Positions 11,381 to 25,400 of a stretch of 64,000 nt of DNA are shown here, one piece after another; positions within the stretch are counted from its first letter, which is position 1, and the number at the start of each line of letters is the position of its first letter. The position numbers were made by a program, and so were the translations under genes. Location: assembly GCA_030248065.1 (NCBI GenBank), contig JASAMV010006767.1:1-64000 (forward strand). Direction: 5' to 3'. The DNA is from Rhynchonema sp. JSB1_4 (lineage: Eukaryota > Nematoda > Chromadorea > Monhysterida > Xyalidae). The notes beneath the pieces are model-generated. The model was not told the origin of the DNA, ran no database searches, and saw nothing but the letters and a program-made list of their open reading frames with translations.

Positions 11381-14300
11381 TTACGGCGATATGCCATCAG
11401 GCAAAAAGCATGAGCGTCGTTTCTGCCAGAATTGGTCGTTTTCGGTGGTTGTGTGTGTTTGTGGGTGCGTCGGGGCTGCCACACTCAGTCGCGCACCGCC
11501 GATTGCACTGGCGCTTGCAAAATCAGGCAACAGCGACGCTTCATATTCAATCTGCAGGTTGTCCACCGAACGCCACTGACGACTTCGTTGATGTTTCAGA
11601 TCGGATACGTTGGTGGCGGTGATAGGTTGGTGGCCACCCGGTTTCAGCAGAGTGTCACCGAACATGCGAGTCGGCAGTTTGTGACCACCGGCCACAATCA
11701 TCGGGCTGCCGTGCTCGTTGCTGATGATGTGCGCCGTTGATTTCTGAATAGCGTTGTATTGGATTGATGAATTGATATGGTGATTCAAGACCAGCTCGAA
11801 TGGATTTTTGGTATTACGCGCTGGGTTGGGCAAAAAAACGACGGCGTTTTTTCTTTAAAAAACGACGTTTTTTTGAAAACATCGCCTGGGTCGTTTTTCG
11901 TTTTTTTAAATCCTGAATTTCCTTGATTTTTCCTGATTTTTCAGGGAAGGTACCCTGATTATCAACGAAAATGAACTTTTTGTCCCATTTTTTTCAAAAA
12001 ATTTTCGACCAATTTTTACTTTGTCGAGATACGTCGATCGATATACGCAGTTTGACTTTCAATGATGACCCCGGCCAAAGTTGGTCCCATGATGCGGGTC
12101 TGATATGGCATCTTAACAACTCGCTTGAAAAGGGTTGAAACCCGTTTATTTTGCCTCAGAACACATGAATTACCTACTTCATTTGACCACGTTTTCTTCC
12201 AAAAATGAGCGTTTTCCAACTTTTTCTGGGCGTTTTTTAAAAAAACGATTTTTTGAAAGAAAAAAAAACGTTTTCTGCCCAACACTGATTACACGTGCCA
12301 TTCGTACTGACGACGACCTGCCGCACCAGCCGTCTGCGAAAGTAAGCCGAAACGTAACAGACGTTTCCCAGAATGAGTGTAGCAAACTACTGTAAGTTCT
12401 CCGCGAGATAACATAACGCAAAATGGTGGTTGCCGGTATAGCCAGACGTTGTTTATGTTGTCCGGTTTAATAACCTGATATCGCTTGGCACTAGTGAGTT
12501 GTCGCGGTGTGCCCTGCCTCATCGGTGACGATGCACTAGTGAGTCTGTCATCGGCGTCCGTCCCATTCAGACTGTCGACCCTCCAGGCTCGATGCAGTTC
12601 GGCCACCGACAATCGACGTCTATCAGGTCCTTCGCCTCGTTGCGCTGTGGGTGCGATCGGTATTGCAGCGCCGCCAGAGAAGTCCGAGCCGAGTCCACTC
12701 GTTGTGGATGTATTGCTCGAGTCCTTGGCACCCAACGGCGACGGCTGTTGCTGTGGGTCGGTGCTGGCCAACAAACCACCATTGCGCATGTAGTAGTCGA
12801 ACGGCTGTTGATGTTTGGGACGACGAGGCTGCACGTCCGTGTTGTGCTCAGGCACGGGCTGCAAATCAAAACATTAGATACAGTCCAGATTCTCTGGTTG
12901 TGATTCTCTCAGTCTGGTCTGATTCTCTCCCTTTACTTGTCATGTCAGTCAGGTTTGTCAGTTTCCTGCATGTGCGTTATAAGAAAAGCTGACTGTCGTT
13001 TCTTAGATTTTTTGTGCGGAAAAAGAACAAAACCACTTGGTCAATCACTGTGGCACCTTTGTATTCAATCGATCCCTCAGTTCATAGAACAGGTCTTTCT
13101 TCAGTCGTTTCTCGGGGTCGATCGTTGCGCGATGACGATGTTGTCGACTGCTTGGCTGCTGATGTTTCATCCAGTCGCTGTGGTGGTGCATGTCGAAACT
13201 GCAAGCTTATGAAACTATTGGTGTATGTATTTAGGACGGGCGTTCGAAGTTCGCATCTGCCAAGCATCTTGTCTGAATTCGACACTCCAACTGCAACATA
13301 TTGAGCGGAACCAAGTTTGAAGGCAAACGCGCCACGACTACGATTGGACTGCGGACTGCAGGACACAAGCAATTCCTGTTGGCCTAGCTTTTGTGATAGA
13401 GTTGTATCCGCGTTTCGACCGACCTAGGAAAAAGTCGTTGCTCTCTAATGACGAGCATTTTATCACGCTATTCCAATTTCATTACTAAATATCGTTCAAC
13501 AATTCGAGCAAAGATCGAGTTTGTCTTGTCGTTGTTCAACCGTAATTGTAGGTACTCATGCTTTTGGCTCACAGCCGACTCAAGCGTTTGCGTGCTGTGC
13601 ACACGAATCGTGAAACATCACCGATCATCAACGCACCTATCATCCTCGTCGTCATCCGTTGATTGATTATCGATTATCGGCTGCGCGATCGATCGACGTG
13701 ATCGTGCGTTCATGAAATGCAGGTCGGACTGCGACCGCGACTTGACGCGCGCTGCTGCCGCCTGTTCGAGCAAGGCCATACGATATGCGGCCACTGTTGC
13801 GTCGACGGCATTGTGATGACGGGATGTGGGTTGGTCCGGCATTGGCTGGCAACGGGACATTGTTGTTGAGCGGATGGGTTAGGCTGTACAAATTTCAGTC
13901 CATTCATACCATACCTGTGTGGCAAACATTGACCGATCGATGTGTCTGGCAGCACCAGCAAAGTCAGTGTGATGTTTCACACCGGTGCGTTGTCTGTGCT
14001 GTGCATTGAACACTTCTGGTGACGGGGCTAACAGACCGGTCATCGTTAGACGACGCTCCAACTCCAACAAACGTTTCTGCGTCTCGGGACGATTCAGAAG
14101 GGCCTGACATTTGGCGATAAATTCAAAAATGTACATGTATGAAACACCATTCGTGTAAACTCTATCCCACAACCATATATGCCCACAACACAGTGATGAC
14201 GTTCGTGTGGTGCTTAGACCGAGGTTTTGGGATTTTACACTTCCCACTTGCGTGAACGCACGCGGCTGATTTCAACTTTCAATTTTCAACTTGAACAACA

Positions 14301-14859
14301 GCCATAAAGTTTTTGCCGTTTGGGAAAACGTGAGACAAGAATGTGGCCAAACGACGCTTTGGGTACCTGCAGATTAGCGTTCATGAACGCAGCAGTCTCT
14401 GGCGAGTCACATCGATAACAGTGCACGTGCACCGGACTCTTGGTCTCCGGATTGAACACCAACAGAATGCAACCTGCAACGCATCAACATTCATTCCGAT
14501 TCAGAGTGTTTGTGCATTGTGAAACATCACCCACCAACGATATCGGTGAACGGTGGCGGTCCGACCATCGAGTATGTGATCGAATGTTGCGGGATTTGGA
14601 ATTTGATAAGTTCTGTCTTGAGCTTGCCGCTTTTTGACATGGTCGGCACGGTTTGGATGAGTTTCAGGCCCTTCTGCGACACCTGCACCGTGATCTTGTT
14701 CGGGAATCGACGCAGCGACTCTTTGAGCAGCTGGCGCATAACCGGAATGACGTGCTCCTTGCCTCGTAGTCCGTCGGCCTCTTTTGCACCCAGATACCAG
14801 ACGTAATACTGTGACTTCTTCACGGTCCGACCGTTGCCGTTGCCTTGGAACCACGCCAT
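11381..14859 (-). CDS. PTB/PID-domain adaptor-like protein, at least 8 exons
   Basis: Phase-consistent exons are 14859-14535, 14473-14367, 14103-13915, 13845-13637, 13355-13292, 13198-13091 and 12858-12475 (462 codons). A terminal coding stretch follows, ending at the stop at 11381. Residues ~16-143 look like a phosphotyrosine-binding (PID) fold: an opening YYVWYLGAKEADGLRG strand-helix region, then KITVQVSQKGLKLIQT, and a closing amphipathic helix PETAAFMNANLQ after a CILLVFNPE strand. The rest is polar, rich in Ser/Thr/Gln/Arg and probably disordered, with SRSQSDLHF and DDDEDD stretches. Such proteins are usually cytoplasmic adaptors that bind NPXY-type tails. I could not assign a subfamily (FAM43, Numb/Dab-like and others considered). 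The first of the last coding bases is unclear because a hAT-like element (11821-12287) sits exactly there. Exon boundaries beyond exon 4 are less certain. Confidence 0.7.
11821..12287. mobile_element. hAT-like MITE at the last coding block of the PTB gene
   Basis: Ends CTGGGTTGGGCAAAAAAAC and TTCTGCCCAACACTG, flanked by ATTACGCG and ATTACACG (8 bp, one mismatch). The interior matches 51787-52275 in the opposite orientation, including ATACGTCGATCGATATACG. No coding capacity. Confidence 0.85.
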
Positions 14860-14899
14860 TATCGATGTACTGTTGTTGTTGTTATTGTTGATGTGATGG

Positions 14900-17800
14900 T
14901 TGGCCTGTGGCTCTGAAGGAATGAGCGATGCACATGACTGTCGTCACCCAGGAAAACACGAAAACAGGAATCAGTTGGTGAAATATATATCTGCGATAAA
15001 TGGGGCTGGAAGGCCAGATTCATGGACCGGAGTGTTGGGCACGATTATGAGTCTAACTCTGTTCCATTAGTGGAAACAAAAAACACGCTCTGTTTATGTG
15101 AAACGAACAAAATTTCTCAATGAGATTGGAACATACAATACAATAAAGTACAATTGCAAACGATGATAACTATGTACATGTCGATGCGCCTGACGAACAA
15201 AAGCGAACTACAATTTAGTGTCTGAATACGATACGCGAGGCAACAAAACAAACACGTGTAAGTACCTGTAAATTTGGAAGCAGCATGAATGCGTATGTTC
15301 AGTTCTGATGAATCAAGGAACTTTTGATGATTTTAACGGTTGTCGCGGCTGGCAGGGTGGCCGACAATCAGCAAATGTGCGACTTTGAAAAACAAGCGAG
15401 TTGTTTGTGCGCACCTTGCAAAATCAGGGCCAGCTCAGGCGCACATTTATCATTTCCTTGTGTGGAAAAATGGAGTGCACACGTTTCGCGGTGGTGACAC
15501 CCTTGAAACTGAGATTATATGGTGCGTGTAAACAAAGGAAAGGCCTTGCCACGGGAGAACCCAAGCATTTTTTTCTAAATGATTGCTTTATGCAGTATGT
15601 ATAAATACTGTCTCTTCAGGAGGACTGTTCGTACACAATCGACTGAAACTAACAATGTGCCACGAACGAAAGACCGTGCAGTTTACATCATACAAGTTAT
15701 AATGAATCCGGATCGTCGTGCAACGATGGCGTATTTTCACCGAGGCAGTGCCAGCGGGACACAATAATCGAATAGCACCGTTCATCACTCTCAAACGTGC
15801 CTTATTCTCAAACACTTGCAAATGTTGCGCAATTGTGCGCCAGGCATGTTTGCGAAGAACAGACCGACAACTTGAAAGTGCGCCACCCACCTTGTGTGCA
15901 TGATTATTGACTGAAAAATTGGGTTACCGGCCCGGCGCACATACGCGTGTTTAGCCTAAAATAATAAAAAAATAAAAATCTAAGTGGACCATTTCGGGAT
16001 GAGTGCACGCGTACTGCCTCAAACATGAGTGCAGAGGACAATGCCAAGGGCTGTATTTTCGAAGCAATCTGTGCAGATGTTTTCGCCAAGGTTCCTTATT
16101 TATTTCGATTGACGTTAGTGCTGGTAATGCAATCAATGACAAAATACCAGGCTGATGCGTGTTCATTTGCGCAATGTTTGAGTCGTGCCCGATTATGACA
16201 AAAACTCATGTTTCAATGATATCCAGCAGCGTATTTCCGGGGGCGGTAAAGTTTCATTTAATCAAAGAAACCAGAAAACATTTGTGGGTACTACATATGT
16301 ATCAATGGAGTTTCTGTGTGGAAGCGCAAGCGCACTTTTCTAAATTGTGTTGCAAAAAGACTGGAAGAGTCATGTTGCTTTGGAAACACCTGCAATGCCG
16401 CAAAGCAAAAACGCTGGTATAATGTTGTTCACCGATTTTCAACAACAGAACAAATATATAAAATACAAAATTGCTATTTTACGCAACAAAGAAAGTCGAA
16501 AAAGATGAGAATAAAACAAAGCGGCCCATAGGGACTCTGAAGTGGCTGAAAAATTTCAAAAGGAAGGCTTATGCCAGCGTTGTGTATTTTGTCAAAACGA
16601 AGGGTGGTGCGATAAACTATGTACATAGTGTGAAATTTGACACTATTTTTAGGCGTTTGCTTGGCAGTTTCGGTCATCTTTTCAATTGGTCTTCAATTTG
16701 AATTGGGTCACTATTTTACTATTATGATAAAAAACTAGTTTGTGGCTGGATGTAGAGGGTCGATGGAGGTTCACTGCCAATCAGAATGAATGACCACCGG
16801 GCAGGTGTGAAGGCGAGATATTATACTCTTTTTAGTTGTGTAAATAAATATAAATGATTGTGACAAAAGATCGAAACCAACCTTACTCGATAATTGTGCA
16901 TATTGATAATAGAAACATCTGAATAATCTTTTCTGAATAAAAGCCTCCTCATTTGATACAGACCTTTAACAGAAAATTTCAATAAACACGGACGGGTCAC
17001 ACTGAATTGGGCACGCTGAAAGTGTGAAATCGGTTTTCGCTGATTGGATTTGGCGAACAGAAATTTATTTCTTCTGAGCGTTATATGCGGTTGTAAAGGT
17101 GGCTGACATGCGCATCAACACCCAAGGATGTGCAAATTTTGAATTTGAATCGGAAATAACACACACACACAAATCACACAGTTTCTATCAGGTCCTCTGT
17201 AATTTCTAAATGAAAAAAAACAAATGTTACCCGCAAACAATTGACACGACGGGACAGCGTTAAAACAAGGGGGTTAAAAAAGAGTGGCGTGAACCGATAG
17301 TTAGCACGGAACAGAGAAAGGATGTTACTCATATTGCGACAGGCAAAACAGCGGGGGGAACAAAGCTGAAGATTTGGTTGGTGAAAACACAAGCAGAAAG
17401 TCAAATACTACATGGTACGGTACGTGGTATTTTACAACTCAAATCTTGCAGAACAACCGTTTTTGTCGTTGCCGTTTTAACCCACACATTCTTATTAAAT
17501 GTTTACCGTGCCATATTGGTCGCACCATGGGTGACGATTTTTTGAGACGTAAAAATCAAGATGTGTCAAAATATTCTTGTCGGTTCTTGCTCTACCGTCA
17601 CATGTGTACCCACTACATCATGATAAGGCGGGAAAGGCAGTGAAATTTACGACCATCTTATTCACAAGATGTATGTATGCTTGCGTGCGATAACCACAAT
17701 ATTTGACGGAATAACCTTGGGATAAGATACATGATTGGATAACGTCACAAATGCATTGGAATTAATGGCTGTGATTTCGATTCAACGAGATAGTGATTGT

Positions 17801-20100
17801 GTTCTGTGTTGTGTGTGATACTGAGTATATCGACGGATTTTGTTGTTGCCACAACCACAAGACCGCACCGCACACTCTACCTTTTCTCCTTCTTTGCGAC
17901 GTAACCGCGGATATGGTAGGATCACAAGCAGAAACAATTAACTGAAAAAAGGATTTTTTAGAACGAAATCTATGTCGCTCACTGAAACAGAGCACCGAAA
18001 TCCACAACTAAACTGCAAAACGTTAAATGCAGGACTGATGCGCACTTTGCAGCTGGAAATTGGGTGAGTGCAATGCAATGCCAATCAGGCTACCCAAGCA
18101 AAGCAGATATCAGACAAACAGCTGCACAAACTGCAGAGTGAAGCATCGCTTATGTGGAAGCTGACATTTCAGCAGCGTTGGGGACCACAACTTTTAGCAT
18201 AATGTTGGCGCTTGGCGACCATTTTGTCCCCAAGAAGGTAAGTAAGAATGAGAATGTAAATGAAAGCTATACATAAACATAATAGCTAATTTCACAATCC
18301 ATAATAACAAAACTCGATTGTACGATTTTGCTGTTGTTACGATTGATTCGAACAACAGTCAAGGTATTGTACCTATGGGGAGCGGGAAAACAAGATCGTA
18401 TACGCGGTGACGCACATTGTGACCATAAGTTGTTGTGTGAAGCATAACAACTGCGCTAACCTGATGTACAGTACAAGATGACCTAACCCTAGCCTGCACC
18501 AGACATGATATACATAAACGCACACCGCGTTATAGACGGATATCGACATGTTGTGACCATGGCAATGGTCAAGTTCAAACTGTGCGTGCGAACATTGCTG
18601 ACTGGTCACACTGGTCAGCGTAGAGCTTGTCCAAGTGAAAAGCAAACACACAAACAAACAAATGAGCACCACACAAGTCGCTGTTGGTCGTGAATGCGTC
18701 TGCATTGAACGCGCTCTCGTCCTAAACAACGTTTGAACGAACAGTTATGCAGGAATGGTGTGAAAGGAAGTGTTACAGAGTTGAGTCGAAGGTAGACGCT
18801 CCAGAGAAAATGTGGCAGCATTGATGACGTGTTTCTTCAAATACATTGGAAATTGTGAGTTATCGAAAACAACACACGTTTTAGCATACTGTATGGCATG
18901 CCAAATAGAATTTTTTGGAGTCGGTGCATCTGGTCATCGCCAAGCGGGTCAAACATTCGAACAACTTCAGCGCCTACTGGAATTGAAAAGTCACTTGGCC
19001 CAGATCGTGAACGCCAAAATAAACGTTTTTCCCAAACTACTCACAATTCTTTTCAATAAAACAAACAAATTGCGAAAAAGGTTAAAATTGTGACATTAAC
19101 GAAGCAACAGCCGTCACGCATCTGGAGGTCAAGTGGCAGCGTGACTGATTACCAGACTTGCCAGGTGAAAAAAAGGCATCAGAATCATGAACATTTGACA
19201 AACAAACTGCAAGTCTTCTCTGTTTGCTCAGGAGGATGCTAAAACGTAGCATTGTTCACGCCGAGGGAATCAAAAATGGGGATTTCACAGCTGGAGTCAA
19301 CGAAATATTTTTCGATTAAAACTCTCAGCGAACAGCCTAACGTTTGTGAAAAGTAAAAAGTCACTCTCTCTCAAACTAAAAAGAATTGCTCTGAATTGGA
19401 TTAGTGAAAGCAGAACAAAAGGAAGTGTGGTTATCACGTCAATTCGAAAACACTCGAGCAGTCAAAATGAACGTGACTGATAATACTTTATGTATACTTT
19501 GTGACTGGGCAATAATGTCCCATAGAACAGGATGATCTTTTTGTGAAATATTTATTGCCTTTTTGGTTTTTCGTTCCCTTCAAGTGTCGCACGGGGGTCT
19601 TTCAACTTTAGTCGACACTATAAACCTATAAATTAGCAAAGAAATGCCCACTTCGTCGAAAAACGAATTTGGTTCTGGTCGATAAAAAGGGCATTCGATG
19701 AGAAAGTTGGGAATTAATATCGCATCGGGAGTGTCTAATGTTCTGAACGAGGTTATGATCTGAATGCCACGACGAAAACTTCCTGTTTTGCGTCTGATGC
19801 TGTTGTTTCACAGCAGACAATAGGGGATCCGTACTCGTTACAATTATTTGGCAAAGCTGATATTGCTTGGTTGCACTTTGACTGTGCCCAACAAATTGTG
19901 TTGCATACCAACGACAAATACTTGAAGTGCAGACTTGAAGAGGATAAAAGCACATTTATGCACGCACTTTAGTGACCCATACGATATTTAACAATGTTTA
20001 TCATAAAGTAAAGAAAGGTCCACAAAATAACCTGCCCAGTGTGTGAGTAACAGCATTCGTTACTAACGTCCGATGGGCGGTTAACCCCCGATTAGCCTCG
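14900..20100. other. Gene-poor stretch
   Basis: No gene could be supported apart from the weak exon candidate at 18919. Short open frames are scattered without domains. A run of AC dinucleotides is at 17160-17172. No terminal repeats or arrays were noticed. Confidence 0.5.
18919..19006 (+). CDS. Possible isolated exon
   Basis: A short frame behind a GGAG acceptor encodes GASGHRQAGQTFEQLQRLLE and then LKSHLAQI, with a GTGAAC donor. It looks like a polar helix with coding-like composition, but no neighbouring exon was found. Confidence 0.2.
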
Positions 20101-20105
20101 TTTTA

Positions 20106-21029
20106 GGCCGCATTCACAATGCAGCGCGTTAGCGTGTTAGCGCGTTAGCGCGTTAGCGTGTTGCTGATTAGCGTGCACGCTTTTTCCGCACGCTTTTGCA
20201 TTCACAATGGAAAATTGAAAAAGCGCGTTAGCGTGCGCGCTTATCAGTGACACGCTAATGCGCTAACGCGCTAACGCGCTAATCAGCAAAACGCGTTTGC
20301 ATTCACAATGTCCGTTGGTCTGGGTGTTGGCAAATGCCGAATTTTTTTATTTCTTTGTTTTGAAAACGGCAACCAATCGCTTTCAAGCTTCATTCAAACT
20401 TATTTTGATTCCAAAAGAACATTTTCCTCAAATGTAAAATCTAGCTAGTCGCGACATGAACAATCCATGCGTGCAATACAGTCTCCTTGTCGTGTCATGC
20501 ATCACAATTACACCACCAAAAAGGATGCACAACACATAAGCAGATGAACAATGTGCTGCGCAACGTTTGCTTGCTGCTAATATCACAGCAGCCGAAACTG
20601 TTTGCCTCAATCGATTGATAGCGAAAAAAGATATGCTTCTGAGCATCAAAATGGAGCAAAAATATTCTCAGTGAACGCAGCAGGCTTTATTTCCTATGTT
20701 TTCACATTTTTCGCGGTCCGATAATGTTTTCAAATCAAATTATAAACTTTAGAACACGCGCATCCAGTGCTAACGCGCCAAAAAATTAGAACCAGTCCTA
20801 ATCGTGAAAAGCGCGTTAGCGTGCACGCTAACGCGCCAACGCGCTAATCAGCTTTGCATTGTGAATGCAAAAGCGCGTTGCGCATCTGCGCGTTAGCGTG
20901 CGAGAAAAGTTGCTCGCACGCTAACGCGCTAACGCGCTAATCAGCTTTTTCCATTGTGAATGCAAAAGCGTGCGCATCTCGCACGCTAACGCGCTAACAC
21001 GCTAACGCGCTTGCATTGTGAATGCAGCC
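20106..21029. mobile_element. Foldback element with GCGTTAGC subterminal repeats
   Basis: Ends GGCCGCATTCACAATGCA and TGCATTGTGAATGCAGCC, each flanked by TTA, the target preferred by PIF/Harbinger elements. Many GCGCGTTAGCGTG and CGCTAACGCGC copies crowd both ends, and several internal GCATTCACAATG sites suggest stacked ends. The A/T-rich middle (20,330-20,770) has no transposase. Confidence 0.8.
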
Positions 21030-21032
21030 TTA

Positions 21033-21970
21033 TTGATAGAATAAATAAATATAATGCGGCATGCGTAACATAACATGGCTGTTGGAATAATCGAAATTTG
21101 AGAAATGTCACTGCGTTGCGTGCGACCAATGTTCGTGGGTATGCCATTGTGTTTATGTCATGTGGACTTCGTTGTCCATCCGTCAATACCCATGTAGGAA
21201 GAGTGAAGTCAATGCAACAACAACAACCACATCCAAAGACAAAAGACGGGCGCAGCGACGTTATTATGCGCACATGATTTGTGTGTGAGCGAGACACGTC
21301 AAGCAAACAATGACCTGCGGGCGTATCGGATTTGTGATGAAAAACCCATGAAGTAGTGATTGACTGCTACATAACTGTTATTAAAAATATTTTATTCTTA
21401 TTCAAAACCAAATGTCCAAGTTGAACTTTCAGCAACAACAGTTCGACAACTTGTCAAAACATTTAGTGACAGCCGTCCGTCATCGCCTATTTTGTGCATG
21501 ACGTTGCCCAATGACATTAATTTCGAGATTTGCGCCCGAACCATGAAATCTTTTATTGACTGCAGACACTATACTGTTTACGTATATGTATTATTCCTAC
21601 AAACATGAATTAAAACATGACGGAGCTGTCAGTGCCAGATAATAACGGAATCAACAACCAGAGTTTTCTCTGTCCAAACAAGCGAGTTTGCTGCAGTGCA
21701 CATATAAACTTTCACTTCACTTCTTTTTTTCCCTTTACTTCCGTTCAACATTATCATCTGAATTCAACATGCTTTCATTATTTGAATAATACTAATCCAC
21801 GCATGGTGACTTTGACTGTCCTTGAAAGTGCACGGGGCTGATTCGATGTGTCAGAGCAAAACACGGCAACAAACTGTGAGCCAAGAATAACAACGAATCA
21901 GATATTGACAACAAAGAAAATTATTTGATCACTAAGACAGGGCCACCCCACCCTCACCAAGTTTGAAGAT
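21033..21970. other. No gene recognised
   Basis: A/T-rich sequence with short unsupported frames and no repeat structure that I could see. Confidence 0.4.
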
Positions 21971-22092
21971 GGTGGGCTTGTAGACAATGAGTTTTTTAGT
22001 GCTATTCTAGTTCTAGTGAATTAGTGCTCCAACTCTATCACAAAATATGATTCAAACAAAAATTTGTCCTTATTGTCTACAAGCCCAAAATG
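21970..22092. repeat. Small inverted-repeat element
   Basis: GTGGGCTTGTAGACAAT at the left and ATTGTCTACAAGCCCA at the right, about 120 bases end to end, with a unique centre. Looks like a miniature foldback. Confidence 0.6.
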
Positions 22093-22463
22093 GACAAGTA
22101 TAACTGCACCTTGACTGAGCGCAAGCACTCCCACCATGCACAAAAACAGACAAGTTCAAAACTTGCAATACATGTCAACGAACATAAATCGACAAAACTC
22201 ACAGGTAGCAAACAGCCTTGGGGTGGTCTGAGTTTGGATTAATCCTGGATTAACAAAGAGACAGAAACAAGTACGTTACGGCACGCAAAGCTCGACTTGG
22301 ACACACGCAGACCAGACGTGCCATAAACGCGCACGCACCAGATTTTTGTTCTTGCTGATCTTTGTGTTTTGTTTGTCAACTCATTCTACAACGCTGTCTG
22401 TTTTCATTTCTCACTTTCTCGGTCACATATCAAAACTCTGACTCGAAACGCGCCAGATTCGTA

Positions 22464-25400
22464 ATGTTCGATCGATTTGTGTTGTCCGTGTTTCTGCTAC
22501 AATTCTGTTGTGTGAAATGCGCCGAAGTGAAAAGTGAAGCGAAGGGAAAAGTAGACAATTTCAAGCTGATAGGTTCGTTAAACAGCTTAAAGTCGTTTGT
22601 CTTCCTTTGAAAATATAAATATAGCAGCGTCAGGCAGGTTATCGAGATCGAATTGTTTCAATCCTCAGGTTTGACCGTATGTCACCCGATTCCACACAGG
22701 TACCTGTCCGAGCGGCTGGTTGGTGTACGGTTCACATTGTTACTGGTTCTCACGCGATCAGTTGAGTTGGCACGATGCCAACGCCGAGTGCACGTCGCGC
22801 CATGCACACTTGATTGTGCTCACAAGTGTCAATGATATGGTCAGTCGACCTTCCAACCACACTCAGGCATTTGTGCCCTTCACACTTGTTCCAAACACAT
22901 GAGACCTCGAATGGTATTTATACTTATTCCGAGGTATCCCTGAAACCTCTCTGTCGATGTCAAAGACCATGGAACTATTTCCGTAGTTGCCCAAACCCTG
23001 GTTGAGGTTTTGACAAATCGCAGCCAGCCCCGCTCCAACTGCCACCAACAAACGGAAACGGTCTCCATTTCGTTTTGCAGAAGAAGGACAAAGGCGTTCT
23101 GCGCAAAAATGCGCGTCTTCAACGATTCACCTGGATCGGACTGAAAGCTAATGTTTCAAAGATCAAATTCCCGCTCAACAAAAACAAGGACGACGTTTAT
23201 GAGTGGGTGAACAAGAATGATCACGACGGCAAACCAGGAGTTTATCCCAAAGAATTGTGAGTTTTGTGGGACAGCACTTTTATCATTTGTTAGTTTCCTC
23301 GCTCGATCAAGTTTCCTCTCCCCTGGATTCCTCATCGAAATGTTTTGCATGTTCAACAGACTTTGAGGGCTTGTTTTTGGTGGGTCACGGTGGCCCGTGT
23401 GTAACGCACGAGTATTATCGTTGGCTGATGTTTCATAGTGGCATACTATGATCTTGCTCCCGACCCCAGCCGAAGCAGGTGTTTAGGCGTTGCCCATGCT
23501 TCCCTTATTAATGAGCGATTAAAGTGGAAAATGCACAGTCTGATATTTCATTTGCTCAGGAAATGGACAGTCAAGCCGGCCCCCCACGGTCTGACACCTG
23601 CAATTCCATGCGTCTGGTTTTTCAATCCGTTCCTGTTCCCAAAGGAGGCTAAATTGTCGCCGGCCAACTGCGACATCAAGGCCTACTACGTGTGTCAGGG
23701 CAAAATTGGGAAAATCACCACTGGAGGTTCATTGGATAGCGGTTAGCCGGGCACATGTGTGGCGCAAAACGAGTTTCATTGGGATGTTGAGCTTTCAGGT
23801 TCATTTGTTGTGTACATTAAGTATAGCACCAACTTTGTGACAGGTCAGCGTGAACGTTGGAAAGCCTATTTTTTGTCGAGTTCACAACTTCTGTGCAATC
23901 TGAAACCTGTCGGTAAATCTCTAAGTAACGTGATGAAGGGGGTGGGACAGATTCGGATCGCAACCATGCCCAAGTTTGATAAGGCCCAAATTTACAGAAA
24001 GCTTCCGATCTGGCGATGAAACATTGAACAACGACAATTTTGTGCTCGATCGTTTCGGTCAAGGTTGGCGTGTTTTTTTATGCATTATGACAACAATGTG
24101 CTTTCGGTTGCTGTGACGCTTGTGCAGTACACGACATAAGAGAATACAATTTGAGGCATTAATTTACAGGCACTTGTCCGGGTGGTTGGGTGACGTTCGC
24201 TCAATCCTGCTATTACGTGTCACACGTGGTGGCCGACTACCACGAGGCCGAATGCAAATGTTACAAAAAGGATGCCACCTTGATGGTCATCTCGTCAACT
24301 GCGGAGGTTATTTGCTTGCTTCTGGGCATGTTGTCGTTTTTTTTTATTTCTGAGCTCCATCAGCATAGCTTTGCTGCAAAAGAGGGCACATGTTGCTGTT
24401 GCGCGTTAATGCTTTCTGTTATCTGTGATGGCGCACCGTAGTCTGAGTGTGCTCCTTTGCAGCCGTGAGTTTTCGTTTTTATCATAAACCCGGTTGCGGC
24501 TTCATATTTGCAGGCCGAATTTCTTCGTTCGCGTGCGCTGGTTGACAAATTCACATGGATTGGACTGGAGGCACGAAACACGCCAGTGCCCATCAACACT
24601 ACCAATCTGGCGCTGAAATGGGCCATGGATGGTGGACTGAATGTGACCGAACTGTTGGTTGAATGGGTGGGAAAGAATGACCATTTTGCACGTTGGCGTG
24701 CGGGCACAAACTTGGTGATCAGATCGTACGTATAATAGTTTGCATTGAAATATTTTGAGACTAATGAAGATTATTGTTTATAACATGTCAAAAATTACTT
24801 TTACGGTGTTGGTATCAGCAGATCAAAAAAGTCACGTGACGAAGGCAGAACTTATCCGATCACCCAGTGGCCAGTGCAGCTGTGTTGCGCTTGCGCAAAA
24901 TGAGGTTTGATCAACGCATTACAGCGTGCTGCATAACTGTATATGCGTGCCACAAGCACCACTATATCAACGCCATGATCCACAACGGGTAGGATAACAA
25001 ACGTACTTGCAAACGTCACATCCGCAGCAATTCAAACACACAACTGTCAAATTTTCATTTACATTTTGAGTCCGTGGGGTGTTCCCTATCCGTACGGTGT
25101 CACCCGTTTCATCGCATGTGTGCACTACTACAATCCAACACCACGCGTGGTGCCTGATCATGTCTACATGGCTGATTGTAGGGTGGGTGATGTTTCATGT
25201 ATTTGTGCAACCGATGGCGCATATTACGCTGGAATTCAAGTCTGTCAATTTGTGTGCAGGCCAACTTCTACTACATTTGCGAGCGAGACCCGACGGCGAG
25301 TGGATATCGTAAGTCATTGAATTGTTCTTCGGACGATGATGACGCAAAGGACGATGCTGAGAAGGAGTCAACGACTGAGAAATCGATAGTGGACGACCAT

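Noticed and set aside
20106..21029. Telomere- or origin-like iteron array
   Set aside because: The GCGTTAGC copies are confined between inverted ends flanked by TTA, which a transposable element explains better.
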